DNA of 64,000 nucleotides from Bacillota bacterium (GTDB lineage: Bacteria > Bacillota > SHA-98 > Ch115 > JABLXJ01). Each line of letters starts with the position of its first letter. Position 1 is the first letter of the stretch. The notes under the pieces are model-generated. The model did no database searches. It worked only from the letters and a program-made list of their open reading frames with translations, and was not told the origin of the DNA. Made by a program: the position numbers and the translations under genes. The stretch spans positions 1-64,000 of the forward strand of contig JABLXJ010000016.1 in assembly GCA_013178125.1 (NCBI GenBank). The letters are read 5' to 3'. Positions 63,075 to 64,000 of the stretch are shown piece by piece.

Positions 63075-64000
63075 CTATATGATTCGCTCCGTTGTTCTCT
63101 TATCAAAGACGTAGGTCTTATCACCCGGTAGCTCAAGCCATATGTCCCTGCCCGGAGCCGGCCTGAACCCCAGGAAATCCCTATCTCTTCGTACCTTCAC
63201 TACCTGGCCCCCAACAATTATATCGATGACCCATTCGTTCCCCACATGCTCCAGGATGGCAATCCTGGAGCCAAACCCATATTCCCTGGCTCCAGATTCA
63301 GATTCAGATCCAGATCGGCAGGCCCCGTTCTCCTTTATGAGGATATGCTCCGGCCTGGCACCCACAACAACCTCCCTCGGGGCCGATATCTCAATAAGCC
63401 TGGCAGCCACAGGTGGGGGAAGGGGTATCCGGTAGTCAGCACCCACGAGATAAGTAACCCCACCCTCGGCCTCGAGGTGCCCGGAGAAAAAATTCATCGC
63501 AGGGGTCCCTATGAAGCCGGCGACAAATAGATTCCTGGGCTGGCGGTAGACCTCCTGGGGTGAGCCAACTTGCTGGATAACGCCGGCATCCATAACCACC
63601 ACGTTGTCTCCGATGGCCTGCGCCTCTATTTGATCGTGAGTTACGTGCACGGAGGTTATCTGGAGGTCCTGCTGGAGCTTTCGGAGAAACGTCCTCATCT
63701 CCGCCCGGAGCGTTGCATCCAGGTTTGATAAAGGCTCATCCAGCAAGAGGACCTGGGGCTGGCGGATGAGGGCCCGACCGATCGCCGCCCTTTGCTGCTC
63801 ACCGGCGGAAAGCTCCCTGGGGTATTGATCCAGATACTTCTCCAGGCGCAACATCCTTGCGATATCCTGGATCCTCTTCTCAATTTCATATTTCGGAACC
63901 CTCCGACTGCGGGCATTGAGGCAAAATGCGAGATTTTCGCGAATCGTCTTATGGGGGTAGAGGGCGTAGCTCTGGAAAACCATACCTATATCTCTATCCC
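63075..64000 (-). CDS. Carbohydrate ABC transporter ATPase, partial at window edge (UgpC/MsmK type)
   Basis: About 308 residues are visible; coding continues past the right edge (RDIGMVFQSYALYPHKTI runs from the last codons), so Walker A lies outside. Signature LSAGEQQR, Walker B LLLDEPLSNLDATLR, switch HVTHDQIEAQAIGD, and MalK-type C-terminal domain with GARPEHILI. A Ser/Glu/Gly repeat (RSGSESESGAREYGFGSR, about 63270-63325) is inserted in the C-terminal domain. Two consecutive, distinct ATPase genes recall the heteromeric ATPases of some glycerol/polyol importers. Confidence 0.92.
   Translation of the reverse strand, partial: DRDIGMVFQSYALYPHKTIRENLAFCLNARSRRVPKYEIEKRIQDIARMLRLEKYLDQYPRELSAGEQQRAAIGRALIRQPQVLLLDEPLSNLDATLRAEMRTFLRKLQQDLQITSVHVTHDQIEAQAIGDNVVVMDAGVIQQVGSPQEVYRQPRNLFVAGFIGTPAMNFFSGHLEAEGGVTYLVGADYRIPLPPPVAARLIEISAPREVVVGARPEHILIKENGACRSGSESESGAREYGFGSRIAILEHVGNEWVIDIIVGGQVVKVRRDRDFLGFRPAPGRDIWLELPGDKTYVFDKRTTERII

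Overview
The window looks like chromosome from a spore-forming, anaerobic, probably deep-branching Bacillota (Firmicutes) species. The left third keeps the Bacillus-type order tadA - Ser tRNAs - SRP RNA - dnaX - ybaB - recR - yaaL - bofA, all on the minus strand. It ends at an rRNA-type promoter and box A-like leader firing out of the left edge, where B. subtilis has an rRNA operon. BofA points to sporulation, and the 269-nt SRP RNA with an Alu-type 5' part is the long Bacillota form. A ferredoxin-dependent 2-oxoacid oxidoreductase and an anaerobic sulfatase-maturase-like radical SAM enzyme point to anaerobic life.

Layout. 1-3750: rRNA-type promoter, then an ABC-2 exporter operon with a membrane-anchored exported protein of unknown family. 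3760-10030: information-processing block (bofA, yaaL, recR, ybaB, a frameshifted dnaX, SRP RNA, two tRNA-Ser, tadA), with a nucleotidyltransferase and small-partner pair set between SRP RNA and dnaX. 10031-18240: aryl/2-oxo-acid operon (SSS symporter, PaaK ligase, fused IorA-IorB, second PaaK, tandem ACT protein). 18800-49230: a visibly more AT-rich carbohydrate island in two converging halves. The plus half has two GntR/LacI chimeric regulators, a sulfatase-fold enzyme, two sugar ABC importers and two PHP/CehA-type metallohydrolases. The minus half has a URO-D-like protein, two sugar ABC importers, two ROK repressors, two sulfatase-fold enzymes, an anSME-like maturase and a mutarotase-fold protein. 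None of the four importers has its own ATPase; two UgpC/MsmK-type ATPases lie at the right edge and may serve them.

49600-57500: a nickel or cobalt ECF importer (cbiMNQO type) joined to larE-larB-larC, the nickel-pincer-cofactor genes. cbiM is cut after codon 31 by a 1712-bp insertion sequence with 14-bp perfect terminal repeats and an 8-bp target duplication. Removing the element and one duplication restores a 234-codon cbiM exactly. 57685-64000: minus-strand sugar operon (two ABC ATPases, GntR/UTRA regulator, ROK kinase, Gfo/Idh/MocA dehydrogenase, TIM-barrel isomerase).

Main points: the IS-split nickel importer; dnaX split into a short zero-frame product plus a tau tail in the +1 frame; two of three sulfatase-fold enzymes with Thr in place of the formylglycine Cys; stem-loops between binding-protein and permease genes in three of four importers; and recurrent low-complexity in-frame expansions in otherwise conserved proteins.
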